From NCBI GenBank assembly GCA_949361645.1, contig OX442416.1, positions 7,880,362-7,944,361 on the forward strand: a stretch of DNA of 64,000 nucleotides, written 5' to 3'. The DNA is from Spongilla lacustris. Lineage: Eukaryota; Porifera; Demospongiae; Spongillida; Spongillidae. Numbering within the stretch: position 1 is the stretch's first letter; each line of letters opens with the position of its first letter. Positions 36,401-45,726 of this stretch are shown in pieces. Below the pieces are notes generated by a model. It was given only the letters and a program-made list of their open reading frames with translations. It was not told where the DNA came from and did not search any database. Position numbers and translations under genes: made by a program.

Positions 36401-37775
36401 CTATGCACAGTCATTAATACATACTATCGACATGATAATATATAGGAATGTGGAGAAGGAAAAGGAAAAGGAAAAGGAAAAGGAAAAGGAAATGGAAAGG
36501 AAAATGAAAGGGTGAAAGCTGATCAGAAGAAGAGACCGGCAATTGATTTAAGAAATGAGGTATGAGATTGAACATTCATACACATAATCTATTGCTTCTA
36601 ATTAACTTTGCACAGAAGCCACCAAGCAAGAAATCTCGTTTCTTGGACAGTGAGATGGACGAAATAGTGAGGGATAATTATAAGGTACAAATGCATGAAA
36701 CCCCAGGGAAACAAAATAAACATACTGTGATAAGCAACTCACAATTTGCAATATCATACTGATATGCATGTCATATAATTTATTTTTGTTAGAAACACTA
36801 AAAACATTTTTATTTGCATGAATGCAACCAGTGGCATGAATGCATATACATGTATGTATCCTGCAGCGTGAACATTCTTAATATTTATTTAGGTGCAAGC
36901 AGAAAGGAAAGTAAAGACTTTTTCCGATCACAAGGAAAGTGAGGTAATGTGCCATTATCTTACTAACTGTATGTATGGATATTTATTTTAAAGATCATGC
37001 ACAGCACACTATTACAAACTAAAGCATGAAAGTGGTTTATTGTATATATGCAATTATGCAGATTTTTGCTAAACTGTACAAACAAATGAAAGTATTTAAC
37101 AAGGAAATCACAAAGTTAAACAGCAATTTTGAGAAGATTTATCACCTTCTGGAGACCCATTTTGCACCTAGGCCTAGGGAAGTCATTGTTCCTGATCCAG
37201 GTCCTGCAGTGGATAAAGGTTTGCACATGCACATAAAATATTGAGTAGTATAATGCTTGAGCTTATATGGTTACCATGTAGGTACAACAGGCGATCATCA
37301 ACTGGATGAGAGCCACTTCATATCTGTAAGTATACTTTATCACGTATGTATGTGATGCACTTATCACATGCATATGTATTTCATGTGAACAGAAAAGGGG
37401 CGTAAATCTTCTAAATATTAAATCACATGATCCAGGGAAATATGCACTGGCGTTACTGGATGCCTTGTTTACCAAAGATGAGCAGGCTACAAGCTGCTTC
37501 AAAGAATCGACCAAGCTCAGCAGCCAATCACAAAAACCCCCTTTATCTCCAATAAGAGTGAAGCTTATTGAAGGTACTAATCTTTATATTTAATAATACT
37601 GCATGGCTATATATATTATTGATGTTACATGTACATCTTTCCTGTAACAGAATGCATTGACAAAAAGTTCGGACAAGGGACAGCTGCAGCAAATGACCCC
37701 AAGATTACAGAATCACTCAATCAAAAGTGTCGTGACCGGCTAAAGAAGCTGTTAAATGAGATGAAAGCACAGTAA
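12460..37775 (+). CDS. BEN-domain gene, spliced; one intron contains elements B and C
   Basis: Well-supported 3' exons lie at about 36292-36349, 36452-36558, 36617-36683, 36892-36942, 37063-37219, 37283-37327, 37392-37574 and 37652-37775. They encode an acidic/GKGK-rich linker, a coiled-coil-like stretch (YKQMKVFNKEITKLNSNFEK) and a BEN domain (KYALALLDALFTKDEQ, PLSPIRVKLIEECIDKKFG, SLNQKCRDRLKKLLNEM), ending at TAA (37773-37775). BEN domains bind DNA or mediate protein contacts in chromatin factors. Upstream candidates are exon 1 at 12460-12559 (start MPLKSMSKRT, donor GTAAGT) and an exon near 13053-13130 (TQDDLEPGKDLICVYRG); the phase between these two is not resolved. The 23-kb gap between 13130 and 36292 is filled by two transposons sitting in an AT microsatellite. 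The 5' part is inference. Confidence 0.6.
13197..13770 (+). repeat. Left TIR of element B
   Basis: This is the inverse of 25578-26152. It contains GATATAGC-type spacer, the shared block ATTTGTTCTGTTCGTTAATTT and the GCGCGATTCGAGCGGGAAAC-type block (inverse here), and ends at the start codon of the transposon gene. The same blocks occur in elements A and C. Confidence 0.85.
13768..16443 (+). CDS. DUF7869-like protein with C-terminal C2H2 zinc fingers, putative transposase
   Basis: 891 codons, uninterrupted. I chose the ATG at 13768 rather than 13732 because copies A and C have an ATG at the same place. Residues 1-110 are acidic (Asp/Ser/Gly repeats). A basic and Cys-containing part follows, with a helix-turn-helix-like YRTLKRWQQQV near 210 and CDKCDQM near 365. 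The core resembles the DUF7869 family: FDYCQQVSLPYSSQQRG near 452, LQADNCVGQNKN near 529 and MLPGHTKFRPDSYFG near 563. Conserved acidic residues in these motifs suggest an RNase-H-like nuclease fold, which is inference. Two C2H2 fingers lie near 799 and 865 (both C-x2-C ... H-x4-H). It is the only intact protein in elements A-C and presumably mobilises them. It could alternatively be a captured regulatory protein. Confidence 0.8.
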   Translation: MATTDDELVVYHSADEFEWYDNLDVDEEGGANGDGEYRSGDSDGIYSDVCEDGINDDGESDGDDGDGESDDGGSDDGGSDSDKDCDGSDCDGDSGSDCDGDGDDVSKGPGGVPARIARGQCRPRRMLNAYLTKGGCCKDGCLLKYGDLPKRRALTLSRLDKKTRKAVVYGMLAVTRNKSGSRNTFQYRLDWSSPVCRDAFCAVIGTSYRTLKRWQQQVCSDSDVEPHPHGNCGRAPHNALSREDKRMVVRFIENYAATNALPDPGRLQGTIRDYVLESGKTLKSVYAEYCKAMESLSKTTPAPQQPCPYKLTTRLKRQYTLLSVPPAPPTPPAARVVKYVSFIRLWRRYCFNIKIQPARSDLCDKCDQMLVTLRHSLSDEQRKTINDKYNQHLIKAKAFRDAYNANIEEAEKEWGSKGQKERDQILGHLESRALMAPFTSHAHLDMQMQYSFDYCQQVSLPYSSQQRGTFYFRTPRKVQVFGVCCEPLCRQVFFLIDEAEQAGKGAVVVVSLVHAFFHLHGLGERRVTLQADNCVGQNKNTTMMWYLAWRVITGQHNAIQLNFMLPGHTKFRPDSYFGLFKKYYRRQDHVDDMDDLADCVRHCGQNVTCVPQLYQNWQYYDWNTFLGQWFTPLAGLGRYHTFEFDREHPGVMKMKMLPSDTNPTEMSMLRAGVAIKDIQEAYQSQSMPPVINPSGLSLMRSLYLYERVREYVRDPKKRDKVCPKPPPNSEATSSYPCGNASSLPENDQPGPSTAFPHSPTCTVEGHESAEDTYSEVQDEANSCVSGRRKRRPRSELILAYQCTVCGNKYGSGSALSLHKKMTHKQPAVPGDEHSGATKVDSASVDVGSQDPSKRRRRKKSEIDRPFSCFVCGNKYGSSSALYTHKKRDHGS
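16444..17790. other. Element B, noncoding tail of the gene with small repeats
   Basis: No gene is supported. Bases 16770-17010 hold about four diverged copies of a 60-80 bp unit (GGTGCACTCGTGAAGAA, GTTGTTGCTCAGATA, ATACATGTACATGTA). Bases 17706-17775 repeat the last codons and 3' flank of the transposase (16403-16475) with few differences. Confidence 0.6.
17706..17775 (+). repeat. Duplicate of the 3' end of the element B gene
   Basis: CCGCACTGTATACTCACAA through GACCATGGCTCATGACAAATG matches 16403-16475, 1.3 kb upstream, in the same orientation. Confidence 0.8.
17791..20170 (+). repeat. 71-bp minisatellite with two-part higher-order structure (~33 copies)
   Basis: Each 71-bp unit consists of two related halves. 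The first (35 bp) starts AAGGGGTCACCTGTACACC and ends GTCTGTGTGGTT. The second (36 bp) starts AAGAGTCATCTCTGTACACC and ends GTATGTGTCGTT. An ancestral unit of about 35 bp therefore dimerised and then amplified. Some units carry internal deletions (near 18190, 18470, 19170 and 19945). Confidence 0.9.
20171..22022. repeat. 1.85-kb palindrome inside element B (arms ~850 bp)
   Basis: Left arm 20171-21020 and right arm 21178-22022 are inverse copies with a spacer of about 157 bp. For example, CCTGGCATTGTGG-type filler, GACAACAGAGGGCG and ATGAAGACATCAGAATTCATG recur inverted. Part of the arm (about 20785-21085) is homologous to the central spacer of element C (31376-31760). Confidence 0.85.
22200..25460 (+). 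repeat. 48-bp minisatellite (with ~37-bp variants), about 70 copies
   Basis: The unit core is GGTGTAAATGGGACCATGG, then ATTTGACCCCACAACAGAC, then ACAAGTACAG. Shorter variants read ATTTGATCACAAGTACAG. A 540-600 bp block is itself duplicated: ACATGTATATCCCACAATAG occurs near 23668 and 24215, and GGATTAGATCTCACAACAG near 23945 and 24545. Confidence 0.9.
25578..26152 (-). repeat. Right TIR of element B, with its own start codon
   Basis: This is the inverse of 13197-13770. Its inner edge carries an ATG (25580-25578) followed by a short N-terminal-like frame (MAPSTEDKVIRVSIGG) that is closer to the A and C versions than to the intact gene of B. Both ends of B are thus '5-prime' ends of the gene family. 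Confidence 0.8.
26692..26940 (+). pseudogene. N-terminal remnant of the DUF7869-family gene (left arm of C)
   Basis: 82 codons beginning MVTYNTSEGELVESLNQSAD, which parallels the ADEFE segment of the intact gene's acidic N-terminus, then run into filler and a stop. An identical inverted copy is at 35743-35495. No catalytic part follows. Confidence 0.7.
27341..30600 (+). repeat. Two ~1.63-kb tandem units in the left arm of C (third partial)
   Basis: Sequence from 27341 recurs at 28972, offset 1631 bp; both start with the same 73-codon frame (MNYMYQQHVMTSL), which differs at one residue. A third, diverged unit begins near 30590. The right arm has the mirrored pattern. Poly-C runs (27437, 28103, 29068, 30330) vary in length between copies. 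Confidence 0.8.
30421..31924. other. Central spacer of element C
   Basis: Non-palindromic core. The part at 31376-31760 resembles 20785-21085 in element B (CCTGCCCTATC, GTTGGTTTATATA, GTGAAGTTAGCAGACC). No gene is seen. Confidence 0.6.
35495..35743 (-). pseudogene. N-terminal remnant of the DUF7869-family gene (right arm of C)
   Basis: The mirror image of 26692-26940, with an identical predicted peptide. It shows how similar the two arms still are. Confidence 0.7.
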
Positions 37776-37826
37776 GTTATTAAATTAAAGTAATGTACAT
37801 GCTTATGCTTCAAAAACATGTTTCAA

Positions 37827-39461
37827 AATATTGTCTATTTGCATCCTAAACTGTGTACAGTGGTACACAAATTACTCCTTTCATTTTGCTGCATTATATC
37901 TTATAGCAGCAGTGAGCATTTTACACAACTTTTGAAAATCTATACCCCCTATGGTGGTGCTAACTTCTGATTAAATATGTCATGAATATGCTAATTTTGG
38001 CTAACTGCAATAACATTGCATAATCCTGTTATCTATAGCACTGCAGACACTGTAAAAGTTAGAGATTCAGATGGGAACATTCTCAATAAGTCAAATTTCA
38101 TCCACACAGTTTGTTTTGTATGTAAATCAAACAAATGCTGTTTGTTTTTGACAATCACTTTTACAGTCAAATGCTCTAATTTGTGTACACCTGTACACAT
38201 ATTATATTGCTTCACTATAGTAGTATACTGTTTTCAAATAAGTATTGTAAGTGATAGAGGGCATGATATAGTAACTATATGATATGACATTATTCATGTG
38301 GTTGTATCAGGAAAGTTTTGCAGTAAAATGTGTACAGGTGTACACAAATTAGTCCTATGTAAGAAAATGATGTTCACGGCAAAAGAATCATGCAAATTCA
38401 ATCACTTGTGTATCAGTAAACAGCAACAAAGCTTCCACTGTCTCAGGGCAGAGTGCTGCTTTAGGTTTTGAGGTTTAACTCCTTCAATATGCAAAATCAA
38501 ACCTCCTCTTTGACGCAGGTCACAAAAACATAGCTGATGCATCATTTCGTTTGTTACCACTTGCAGTAGCACTTTGGGGGGTGCAGGCACATCGCCATAG
38601 TGTACCAACACTACACATTCTGCAGTTTTCCCTATTGCAATGCACTAGTTCATGGACAGTGTCAGTATCTTCCTCTTCATCACATGGTATTACTCTACTT
38701 GCACTTCCTCTACCTCTACTTCACTTCCTCTACCCATGCCTCCACTACCATTTGTGCCTTCACTATTCGAGCCTTGAGTGCTCGTGCCTCCACTATTCGA
38801 GCCTTGAGTGCTCGTGCCTCCACTATTTGCGCGTCCACACTCGCACCTCCACCATTTGCACCTCTACTATTCGAGCCTTCAGTGCTCGCGCATCCTCTAT
38901 TCGCGCATCCACCATTTGCACCTCCACTATTCGCGCGTCCACATTCACACCTCCTCTACTCGTGCCTCCACCATTTGCACCTCCACTATTTGAGCCTTCA
39001 GTGCTCGCGCCTCCTCTATTTGCGCGTCCAATATTCGCACCTACTCGCGCCTCCACCATTTGCACCATCAAGCCTCCACTATTCGCGCCTCCACCATTTG
39101 TACCTCCACTATTCCAGCCTCCAGTGCTCGCACCTCTACTGTCCAAACATTCTCTTGCTCTGCGTACACATATACCTCCTTTTGCTCTGCGTACAGGTAC
39201 ACCTCTTCTCTCCATAAAAACCAGTCACATGCGCTGTTTTTTTTGTTTTTGTAATGTGGTTTATTTGTCAGATAACAATCAAATAATTTGAATTATTATT
39301 GACCATCAATTAATAATCTCTTTTGTACTCATATGTAAAAATTTTAGGTGACAAATGTGATTACTTAAAAAGATAAGGTAGGGTAAGTAATTTGTGCACA
39401 CCTGTACACATATTACCCAATATGTGTACAGGTGTACACACGGATGCAAATAGACAATATT
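37827..39461. mobile_element. Candidate ~1.6-kb non-autonomous TIR element
   Basis: AATATTGTCTATTTGCATCC at 37827 is the inverse of GGATGCAAATAGACAATATT ending at 39461. The TIRs continue inward to a TGTGTACA..GGTGTACACAAATTA block. Inside are a smaller 177-bp inverted repeat (38176-38200 and 38328-38352, exact inverses of 25 bp) and a minisatellite. No convincing gene. A target duplication is not clear. Confidence 0.5.
38740..39170 (+). repeat. Degenerate ~15/30-bp repeat array
   Basis: Repeats of CCTCCACTATTCGAGCC, TTGAGTGCTCGTG and CACCATTTGCA type keep several frames open on both strands, so the apparent Ser/Thr/Leu-rich reading frames here are artefacts. Confidence 0.8.
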
Positions 39462-39835
39462 GTATGATTGGTATACATTATTGTTCTGCAGCACTCTTCA
39501 CTAACCTAGCTGATGTCAATATCTATATATTTCTGCTGGCCATGGGCATTATATTACAGCTGATCAATACAGACTGAATGTGTAACTCTCATATAATACA
39601 ATCCGTATATATGCTGTCATTTCATTTGTTAAATATTAGACTGAACTTAACTGCCGCATTTTTATCATCAATATAATATTTACGTCAAATGCTATTTGAA
39701 ACAACCTCTCCTTTGCATGTATATCGTTGGCAATATAATTATAATAATACAATATTATATATATAATCATAATTATATATATAAAATTATAATTATAATT
39801 ATATGATTAATTGGAGATGCGCCTGGGCCATATAT

Positions 39836-40010
39836 AATAAGATCTTGGCCAAGATCTTGCCATCATATCTTGGGATCATCTTGGATAAGATCTTGGGCTA
39901 GTTCTCGGCAAGATCTTGGCTAGAACTTGGCTGGCATAATCTTGGCATTCTGGGCAAGGTCTTGGCCAGATCTTGGCAAGTTCTTGGCAGGAATATTGCC
40001 CAAGAATTCG
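39836..40010. repeat. AAGATCTTGGC-type short tandem repeats
   Basis: About a dozen variants of the near-palindromic motif AAGATCTTGGC/CCAAGATCTTG occur in 175 bp, ending at the truncated edge of the gypsy element. Confidence 0.75.
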
Positions 40011-42790
40011 TTGCTGGGTAATGGAATTGGTTTTAAGGGGGTTACACTGGTCCACATGTCTGGTGTATCTGGATGATATCATTGTATTTAGCCAAACGGT
40101 GGAGGAGCATCTCCAGAGACTGGAGGAGGTGCTTGAGAGATTGCAACAGGCTGGATTGAAGATCAAACCAAGCAAGTGCCACATCCTATGCAAAAGTGTG
40201 TATTATTTGGGATAAATTGTATCGGAGAAGGGTGTTGAGGTGGATGCAGGTAAAAATAGCAGTGCTTCTAGCTGGGCTATCCCTCTGAATCAGGAGAGTT
40301 TGCGACATTTTCTTAGCTGCACCCCTACACACCCTAACAGAAAAATCCAGAGAGTGGCTGTGGACTAAGCAGTGTGAAGAGGCCTTCATAGCTTTCAAGA
40401 CCCATCTGACCTCTCCTCCAATACTCTCATTTCCTGACTTCCATGCAGAGTTTACTGTGGATACGGATGCAAGCCAGGATGGAGTTGGTGCGGTGCTCTC
40501 CCAGCAAAACGACAGGTGTGTCATTGCATATGCCAGTCGTGTACTCACCAAACCTGAGCGACAGTACTGTACCACTCGCCGCGAAATGTTGGCTCTCGTA
40601 TGGGCAGTTCAACATTTCAAACCGTACCTGTTAAAACAGCAAACTTTTTACTTTTAGTGCAATAACAAAAAAGCCTATACTATTACATTTTGAATTATAA
40701 AGATATTATTAGAAATTATTCACTTCGTCGGTCCGATGCTGAAACCCTGTGTAGGTGAGACTATGTCTCCCCTACACGGATTATCAAATTAAACTACACG
40801 TCCTCTAATTGGTTTAGTGAACCGCCAAATTTTTTGAATTTTAATCTTGTGATCGTACTCTTCAGTCGGGATTTTCTTGAGTTTTCATCGACCACATTCG
40901 CCAGGGGCGGGCAGACCATTTGTTGTTCGCACCGATCATAGTGCACGTCAGTGGCTACGGAATTTTAAGGATCCTCAGGGACAGGTTGGTAGGTGGTTGG
41001 AAGTGATTATGATTTCAAGGTTCAGCACCGTAACATGGCAATGCTGACCCTTTGTCAAGACTTCTATGCAAGCAATGTGGCCTGTCAGAGTTGTCAGTAA
41101 TGGGTGATGTTAGCCTTTTTAATTTAGTAACATGGTTTCCTGCTTTATCTTCGTTTGAGCAGAGGCAGTTGCAGCAATCTGACCATGATCTAAAGCAGGT
41201 CTTCACGTGGATGGAAAAGGACCAATGCCCAACTTAATTTCCAAAGAACAGTGGATACTGGGTGCAGACTTTGTGGTCACAGCGTGATCATCTTGTGGTG
41301 AAAGATGGGGTGCTTTTCAGAGAATGGGAGGATGTGCCAGGGAAAGGTCATAACAAATGCCTGCAGTTTGTTATTCCCCAGGATATGGTTCGTTACATAT
41401 TGCAACAGCTTTATGATGCACTGGAAGCCATTTTGGTGTTACTAAGACACTTAATAAGATCAGTTCTCGTTTCTACTGGCCTGGGCAGCGACAGGATGTG
41501 GAGAATTGGTGCAAGTCATGTGAGTTATGTGCAGCAGGTAAATCCCCTGCTAGGAAAAGGAAGGCAAAACTGCAGACAGAACTTTCCAGCCATCCATTCC
41601 AGCGGGTGGCAATGGACATCCTGAGACCACTACCTCAATCTGTGAGAGGTAGTAAGTATATACTTGTTATTGGTGACTACTTCACCAAGTGGATGGAGTC
41701 ATTCGCCATACCAAACATGGAAGCAGTTACTGTGGCAGAGGCATTTGTATTCCAGTTTGTGAATCGGTTTGGTGTTCCTGACTTCCTTTACACCGACCAA
41801 AGTCGGAAATTTGAATGTGCATTATTGAAAGCTGTGTGTAGTTTGTTAGGAGTCAGTAAGACTAGAACTAGCCCCTACCATCCTCAGTAGGATGGTCTGA
41901 TTCAGCGGTTAACCGTACATTGTTGAGTTTACTGAGTATGGCAACTAGACAAGATGAACAAAACTGGGACTTGCATCTGCCTTTAGTGATGCTAGCTTAC
42001 CACACTAGTGTACAGGAATCCACAGGGTGCACTCCCTTTGAACTTGTATTTGGAAGAGAAGCTCGGTTACCGGTGAATGTCATGTATGGTTTACCCCCTC
42101 AGATTTCCCCAACAGAAGTGATCAGTATGCTTTGGATTTGAGGCTTCACATGGAAAAGGCATACCGACAGGTTCGAGAGCATATGGGGCTACAGCATCAA
42201 CGTCAGAAGGAGCTGTATAACAACTCCTCCAACGGTGATCCATTCAAAGTAGGGGATATGGTGTGGCTGCACTGCCCGGCAGTTCCTCATGGCAAATCCC
42301 CAAAGCTTCATTGCTTCTGGCAGGGACCTTACAGGATACACAAAGTGGTTAGTGATGTTTTGTACAATATTTCCCTGCGGGATCGTCCTCGTAAATATCA
42401 AGTGGTTCACTTTGACCTGCTAAAGCCATGTGTGAGCCTACCTTCAAACCTGCAAGAGATGCAGCATGAACCAGCTGAAACCATTCTACCAGATGGACCT
42501 GACATCCCTGCTGACCCAACCCTTGATGGCACTGTTAAAGGTCCCATCTTGCCTGCTATACCTGGAGTCCTAGATGAATCAGATGATTAATTAGACGATG
42601 ATGGCTCTGAATTGCCTGAATTACCTGCTGTGCCTGGAGTCCGAGATGAAACAGATGCTCCTCAAGAACTGCAGATTGCACCACAGAACTTACCAATGGT
42701 GCAGGCAGAAGAGGGTCCAACTGAAGTGGAGGCTCCTGTTAATCCCAGAAGAACAACTCGACCTCATACAAAACCTCAATGATTGGGACA
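39975..42790 (+). pseudogene. Ty3/gypsy retrotransposon pol (RT, RNase H, integrase), inactive
   Basis: In order: RT palm CLVYLDDIIVFSQTVEEHL and KPSKCHILCKSVYYLG (40040-40215); RNase H start TVDTDASQDGVGAVLSQQND and REMLALVWAVQHFKPYL (40453-40635); an unrelated insert of about 260 bp (40645-40910) in the RNase H/tether region; integrase zinc-finger end WCKSCELCAAG (41510), then core VAMDILRPLPQS, LYTDQSRKFE and TSPYHPQ (41610-41887); C-terminal part YQVVHFDLLKP (42395). The expected catalytic Glu after YHPQ-x-DG is Gln (DGLIQR), with a stop just before it. The 5' half of RT, protease and gag are missing from this copy. Multiple frame changes show it is dead. Confidence 0.85.
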
Positions 42791-42839
42791 GAACATTTAT
42801 GACACATAAGGGCCTGCCTTTTTCTGGGAGGGGGAGTAG

Positions 42840-43373
42840 TGTAGTGTGTTTGTGCGCATGCGTAGTGTCTTATACTTAGGTATATAAGTGCATTCGTTGT
42901 ATGATACATTGCTCTTGATTATAAGCTCGACTGGTCTTGCTACAATATCACTAATCAACAAGTCATTCGAGTCCACCAGCAGTCTTGAAGCTTCACGTTG
43001 CTGTATCGTTGATGGCTGCAAGGAATTTATTGTACTTACAATGTTACTGGTCACTTGAGAGGAATTTATCAAGGTGAAGTTCCTGATGCTTGGCTACAGG
43101 AACAAAGTTTGCGCAGTTGCAATCATTGTTCTAGCTTTGTTGCTTCCTTCAGATGGACATCCCATCAGCAGAAGTGTTCAACACGGCATACTGGTCAATA
43201 GGCCTTTTTCTGCATCTGATCACTCAGCCCAGCTCAGTGCTATTAAAATGAACTGACTGTAATTGCTAACTAGCGAATGATTAACCGGAGAGATCTAAAG
43301 TATTTATTGTGATGCATTGCTTTTTAGTCTTAGTGTTCTTACTGTGCAAAACCCGATCAATGTAACATTATTA
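42840..43373 (+). repeat. LTR of the Ty3/gypsy element (3' edge approximate)
   Basis: A purine tract (GGGAGGGGGAG, 42825-42836) ends pol and is followed by TGTAGTGTGTTTG, a typical 5' LTR edge after a polypurine tract. Downstream, GTCAGAAGTGGGATAGGG (43381-43398) looks like a gypsy primer-binding site and leader, so the LTR ends shortly before it, probably at TGTAACA (43361-43367). It is about 530 bp. Confidence 0.6.
42881..42888 (+). promoter_or_regulatory. Putative LTR TATA box
   Basis: TATATAAG lies 40 bp into the LTR, a usual place for the core promoter of a gypsy element. Confidence 0.4.
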
Positions 43374-43433
43374 TATTGATGTCAGAAGTGGGATAGGGAT
43401 GACGGCAGCGGAGTTTCACTCACAAATGGAAGG

Positions 43434-44260
43434 ATGAGTTTATGGCCTCCACCCCGATTTACAGAAGTCTCAGACTTGTTGCTGTGGGACACTCTCTTCG
43501 AAATGTACATGAACCAAGCAAAGATCGCTGAGAATCAGTGGACGAAGAAACTTCTTCCATTGTTGGTGGAAGATCATTTCAGAATGGTAGAGCAACAATG
43601 TTTGGTAGCCTCCGAAGACAACTAGGCAGTGAGGCAGTGTCTAAGAGCCAAGTACGCCCCTGAAGGTAACCAGTTAGAGTGGCAGGCAAAATTTTAGCGA
43701 CGTGTGCAGTAGTCGGGCGAACAGCCTGCCGAGTACATGGGCTATTTGCGCATGATGGCAGATAAAGTGTATCCGAAATGGTCTTCGGACCAGTGGCTTG
43801 AATTGGTAAGGAACCAGTTTATCCAGGGTGTACAATCTTCCTCCACACAGCTGAAACTCATGAAAGAGATGCCTAAAACTGTTGAAGAGGCTGTTACTCT
43901 CGCGACGCAGTTGGAAGCTGTAGAGGTGGCACAGAAAAAATTGTGCAGACAATGCACACAGGAGTTGCTGGTGGTCGAAAGGGATATGGTGGGACGGAGA
44001 GGACTCTAGAGTAGTAGATAGCGGCGGCTGTTAAGCGTACAGATAACGTGCCCATGGTAGAGAAGCTGAGAAGGCAGATGGAAAACTCTAAGAAACTGCT
44101 ACACAAACTCAAGAGACAGCTTCAACTTGACCATGGGCATGCACGGCAGGATGCGCCTGCAAGAGGCTTCAGCCACAACGTTTATGCAAATAAGCGCTCC
44201 TCGAACAACTCACGTAAGAGTTTCGTGGATTCAGCGGCTGTAAGTTCCACTTTAATGATT
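43434..44260 (+). pseudogene. Gypsy gag (second, downstream copy)
   Basis: Immediately after the LTR and leader, frames read MSLWPPPRFTEVSDL, FEMYMNQAKIAENQ, LLPLLVEDHFRMVEQQ, then, after several stops, EYMGYLRMMADKVYPKW and LVRNQFIQGVQS. This pattern belongs to the retrotransposon gag (capsid) family, the structural protein of the particle. Stops near 43623, 43695 and 43711 show it is inactive. No clear zinc knuckle remains. Its position downstream of the LTR makes it part of a second element copy. Confidence 0.7.
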
Positions 44261-44299
44261 GATGTTTCTCTTGACGGTAGAGTCGTGACTCACGTCTTC

Positions 44300-44890
44300 C
44301 AATTTTGCTCCGACTTCTCATATATGTTGGTCTTGACATGAAAGTGACTTGTACCATTTATTGAGTTAATAACTTCAATGTTTTACGAAATACACACCAC
44401 TGAATAATTAATTGTTTCACAAATGTTGCATCTTTGCACTCATATCTTGGCTGCAATACAATTGACAGCACAGTTTTTGGCATCAAATTGAAGGCCATGA
44501 TCAATAGAACTGATCGATGGTGATTATTTTGGGGGGGTGGGTAAAGGGTTAAATTTTAATAACTTCAAAGCATGTTTTGTAATATTGAGGTGCCGTCTAC
44601 ATTGAAACTTTTCACATCAGAGAAGGGACTATAAGTGTCTGTGTTTTTAAAGAATAAAAAGTCTGTGTATTGATAACCCCTGAAAACCATGCTAGGTTTT
44701 ATATGAGGGCGCCATTTTTGTCTCAGTAAAATTACATAGGTGTTATGTAAACGTCTTACCACAGCAGCCAAAGCTAAGAACACCGAACTTGCCTTTAATG
44801 CATTTTAGTGTGATTGAAAATGCGCATTTTTAGAACTGTTCACGCATACGACACATCGTCATGGGAACGTGGTTGAGGTAATTATAAGCT
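44300..44890. other. Unassigned insert within the gypsy copy
   Basis: About 590 bp with no homology to gag-pol and no recognisable gene or TIR. It splits the protease region (SLDGRVV at 44268) from the RT leader. Confidence 0.4.
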
Positions 44891-44939
44891 CTTTATGCTG
44901 CTTCAAAAGGAAAGTTGTTTCATTTTGATTAGTAGCAAA

Positions 44940-45436
44940 GAACAGCAATCAGCTGCCAAACCAGCAGTGCCTGCGCCCCTGCCGCCTGTAGTGGCAAATG
45001 ACGTGCTGGCGCCCGTGCCACCTGTAGTGGCGAATGACGTACCTGTGCCCGTACTGCCTGTAGTAGCGAATGACGTGTCTGCGCCCGTGCCGCATGTAGT
45101 GGCGAATGACGTGCCTGCGCCCATGAAACCTTGTTTTGCACCCATCACAGTACATGAAGATGTAAGGATGGGGGTGTTGCAACCCGTTGTTGACTGTGCA
45201 CAGGTATAGAACTCTGTCAGTAAGCAGTCTAGACCTAAGCAAGCCATCAAGGACACTATTGATCAAATGACTACAAGCCTGGCCCCAAGTGTGAAGGACA
45301 GAGTGGCTACACTCCTGTGGCTGTTTGAAGATATCATTGCTCTGAATGATAATGACTTAGGTCGTACCAACCTAGCGAGCCATCGCATTGACATAGCAGG
45401 TGCGCGGCCTGTTCGCCAGCCTCCACCCAAGATAAC
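44940..45436 (+). pseudogene. Gypsy pol start (linker repeats and RT N-terminus), truncated
   Basis: A linker of five 33-bp repeats encodes PVPPVVANDV-type 11-mers (44965-45125). Then comes the RT N-terminal signature WLFEDIIALNDNDLGRTNL, HRIDIAGARPVRQPP (45320-45425). The match ends abruptly at about 45436, so palm, RNase H and integrase are missing from this copy. Confidence 0.75.
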
Positions 45437-45726
45437 AAAAGAAACGAGGAATTATTATTTTTCTTTGGGCTTCTGCATACAGTATGCTTATAAAAGTAAC
45501 AAATCGTTTAAGTTTTCTTCCATGTATACAGGCATACGGTGATCTTCTATTTGCTGGACTGTTGCCACTTGGTAGTAAAGAACTATGCAATTCCTCTACC
45601 ACCAAGTTATAGTACGATGAAGCTAGAATTAAGGTGTTTGCAGTGTAAAATGCACCACTCAGCATGTGCCTTGCTCCATAGGTTATTCTGCAAGCTAAAT
45701 ATGTTGAAGTTCCCACAGCTGAGGTA

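Noticed and set aside
40645..40910. 260-bp insert in gypsy RNase H as a SINE or MITE
   Set aside because: It interrupts the coding sequence, but I could find neither clear inverted ends, a target duplication nor a polymerase III promoter.
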